The notes under the pieces were generated by a model, which saw only the letters and a program-made list of their open reading frames with translations, did no database searches and was not told the DNA's origin. A DNA stretch of 7,967 nt, taken from NCBI GenBank assembly GCA_030669465.1, contig DAOVDN010000043.1:1-7967 (forward strand). The letters are read 5' to 3'. Source of the stretch: Desulfobacterales bacterium. Its GTDB lineage: Bacteria > Desulfobacterota > Desulfobacteria > Desulfobacterales > ETH-SRB1. Positions within the stretch are counted from its first letter, which is position 1. Every line of letters starts with the position of its first letter. A program made the translations under genes and the position numbers. Of this stretch, positions 7,531 to 7,967 are shown piece after piece.

Positions 7531-7599
7531 CCCGCCTGCCTCGCCTGAGCAAGTCAACGAAAGGACGAAGAATATTGAGTAGGGCTCGCGGCGGGCAGG
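7531..7599. repeat. GC-rich palindromic repeat, copy 1
   Basis: A left arm, CCCGCCTGCCTCGCCTGAGC (7531-7550), and a right arm, GCTCGCGGCGGGCAGG (7584-7599), can pair over about 16 positions with small mismatches, around a 33-base loop. The left arm recurs at 7666-7685 with 19 of 20 identical bases, and GGCGGGCAGG recurs at 7729-7738. This is REP-like intergenic DNA. The right arm is followed by TAATTTT, so the hairpin could also help end rpsA transcription. Confidence 0.75.
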
Positions 7600-7626
7600 T
7601 AATTTTACAACAAAAAACAGAGCGAT

Positions 7627-7655
7627 CTGCCTGTGCGTGTCCGCACGCAGACAGG
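7627..7655. repeat. Hairpin between the two palindromic repeats
   Basis: CCTGT (7630-7634) pairs with ACAGG (7651-7655) and GCGTG (7635-7639) with CACGC (7644-7648), giving a TCCG loop and an AG bulge on the right. The heptamer GAGCGAT stands on both sides (7620-7626 and 7655-7661), like a short target duplication, though 7 bases could match by chance. Confidence 0.65.
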
Positions 7656-7665
7656 AGCGATTTCA

Positions 7666-7738
7666 CCCGCCCGCCTCGCCTGAGCACAAGCGCTTGAATT
7701 TCGCATATCTGGTTATAGCGAGTGCGATGGCGGGCAGG
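7666..7738. repeat. GC-rich palindromic repeat, copy 2
   Basis: This is the same orientation as copy 1. The left arm at 7666-7685 differs from copy 1 by one base (T to C). The right arm GGCGGGCAGG at 7729-7738 pairs with CCCGCCCGCC at the left end in 9 of 10 positions. The interior differs from copy 1 and contains the perfect palindrome CAAGCGCTTG (7687-7696). Conserved arms with divergent interiors suggest selection on, or mobility of, the hairpin ends. Confidence 0.72.
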
Positions 7739-7858
7739 CAAATCATCAATCATCACGCATAAGTCTAAATGTTGTGGAATTTTCAAAAGTTCTGTATGCA
7801 ACCTATTGAAAATCAAGATTTATTGGATGGTTCCCTGGTATGTGATCAAAAAGAGAAT
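7739..7858. other. Non-coding spacer, little recognisable
   Basis: I see no gene here. A direct repeat AATCATC occurs twice in a row (7741-7754). An 8-bp inverted repeat, ATTTTCAA (7779-7786) and TTGAAAAT (7806-7813), has a 19-base loop; it is AT-rich and may be chance. Together with the flanking repeats this forms a 464-base gene-free gap after rpsA. Confidence 0.4.
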
Positions 7859-7956
7859 TATTTGTTGCGCTTTTGGAGCAAGCCGACCGTGTCGGCGGAT
7901 AATCCGGCAACGCGGTTGCCTCGCTCCAGAATGAGGATTTCGCTATTCCACAAATA
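7859..7956. repeat. Symmetric nested palindrome (T-shaped fold)
   Basis: The layers from outside in are TATTTGT (7859-7865) with ACAAATA (7950-7956), GCG (7867-7869) with CGC (7941-7943), and TTTTGGAGC (7871-7879) with GCTCCAGAA (7923-7931; 9 pairs, one G-T). Inside these lie two separate hairpins, GCCGAC-CGT-GTCGGC (7882-7896) and GGCAAC-GCG-GTTGCC (7906-7920), each 6 bp with a 3-base loop. Each is joined to the outer stem by 2 bases. They are separated by GGATAATCC (7897-7905), the exact centre of symmetry. No reading frame fits. It may be an interspersed palindromic repeat, a miniature mobile element, or a structured RNA. Confidence 0.7.
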
Positions 7957-7967
7957 TCTGTTTACAT

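Noticed and set aside
7531..7738. CRISPR array
   Set aside because: Only two repeat copies, internally palindromic over long arms, with no regular spacers and no cas genes.
7412..7816. 134-residue open frame on the minus strand downstream of rpsA
   Set aside because: It runs through the rpsA 3' end and the palindromic repeats, has no recognisable motif or ribosome binding site, and its Arg/Leu-rich composition follows the GC-rich repeats.
7871..7931. tRNA-like cloverleaf (outer stem ending GCTCCA, two inner hairpins)
   Set aside because: There is no T-loop GTTCRA consensus, no 7-base anticodon loop and no D-loop; both hairpins have 3-base loops.
7509..7934. Two small plus-strand open frames (62 and 70 residues)
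   Set aside because: They lie across the palindromic repeats and the nested palindrome, with no Shine-Dalgarno site and no protein-like pattern.
7859..7956. Integron attC recombination site
   Set aside because: No GTTRRRY / RYYYAAC core pair at the ends and no integrase or cassette genes; the symmetry also differs from attC bulged hairpins.

Overview
The window is a chromosomal housekeeping segment from a bacterium of moderate GC. All recognisable genes lie on the + strand, in the order recA (5' end cut off by the window edge), alaS, hisC, cmk, rpsA. Every gene is intact apart from the truncated recA. Protein style (AlaRS with a four-cysteine insert, six-domain S1) and the hisC-cmk-rpsA order suggest a deltaproteobacterial / Desulfobacterota-type organism. 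That placement is from memory of gene order and sequence style, not from a search.

Layout. 1-939: RecA, DNA recombination and SOS recombinase. 962-3589: alanyl-tRNA synthetase, 22 bases after recA, with no recX between them. 3590-3697: short spacer. 3698-4786: histidinol-phosphate aminotransferase, overlapping by 4 bases (ATGA) with cytidylate kinase at 4783-5454. 5455-5682: AT-rich spacer holding two short tandem-repeat tracts, a candidate promoter, a very long perfect hairpin and an unusually strong Shine-Dalgarno sequence, all before rpsA. 5683-7503: ribosomal protein S1. 7504-7967: 464 bases with no credible gene, packed with palindromic repeat elements.

How the genes fit together. recA-alaS is probably one transcript. 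hisC-cmk are translationally coupled. cmk next to rpsA is a widespread bacterial arrangement (pyrimidine nucleotide supply beside translation), but here a spacer with its own regulatory-looking leader separates them, so rpsA may be independently controlled.

I see no new multi-gene system: the protein-coding content is ordinary. The interesting material is non-coding. It comprises (a) the rpsA leader, where a 22-bp perfect AU-rich hairpin competes with a smaller hairpin that would cover the ribosome binding site; (b) two copies of a GC-rich palindromic repeat after rpsA with a third hairpin between them, flanked by 7-bp direct repeats; and (c) a mirror-symmetric nested palindrome near the right end, with a long outer stem enclosing two equal 6-bp triloop hairpins, laid out like a T-shaped (ITR-like) fold.
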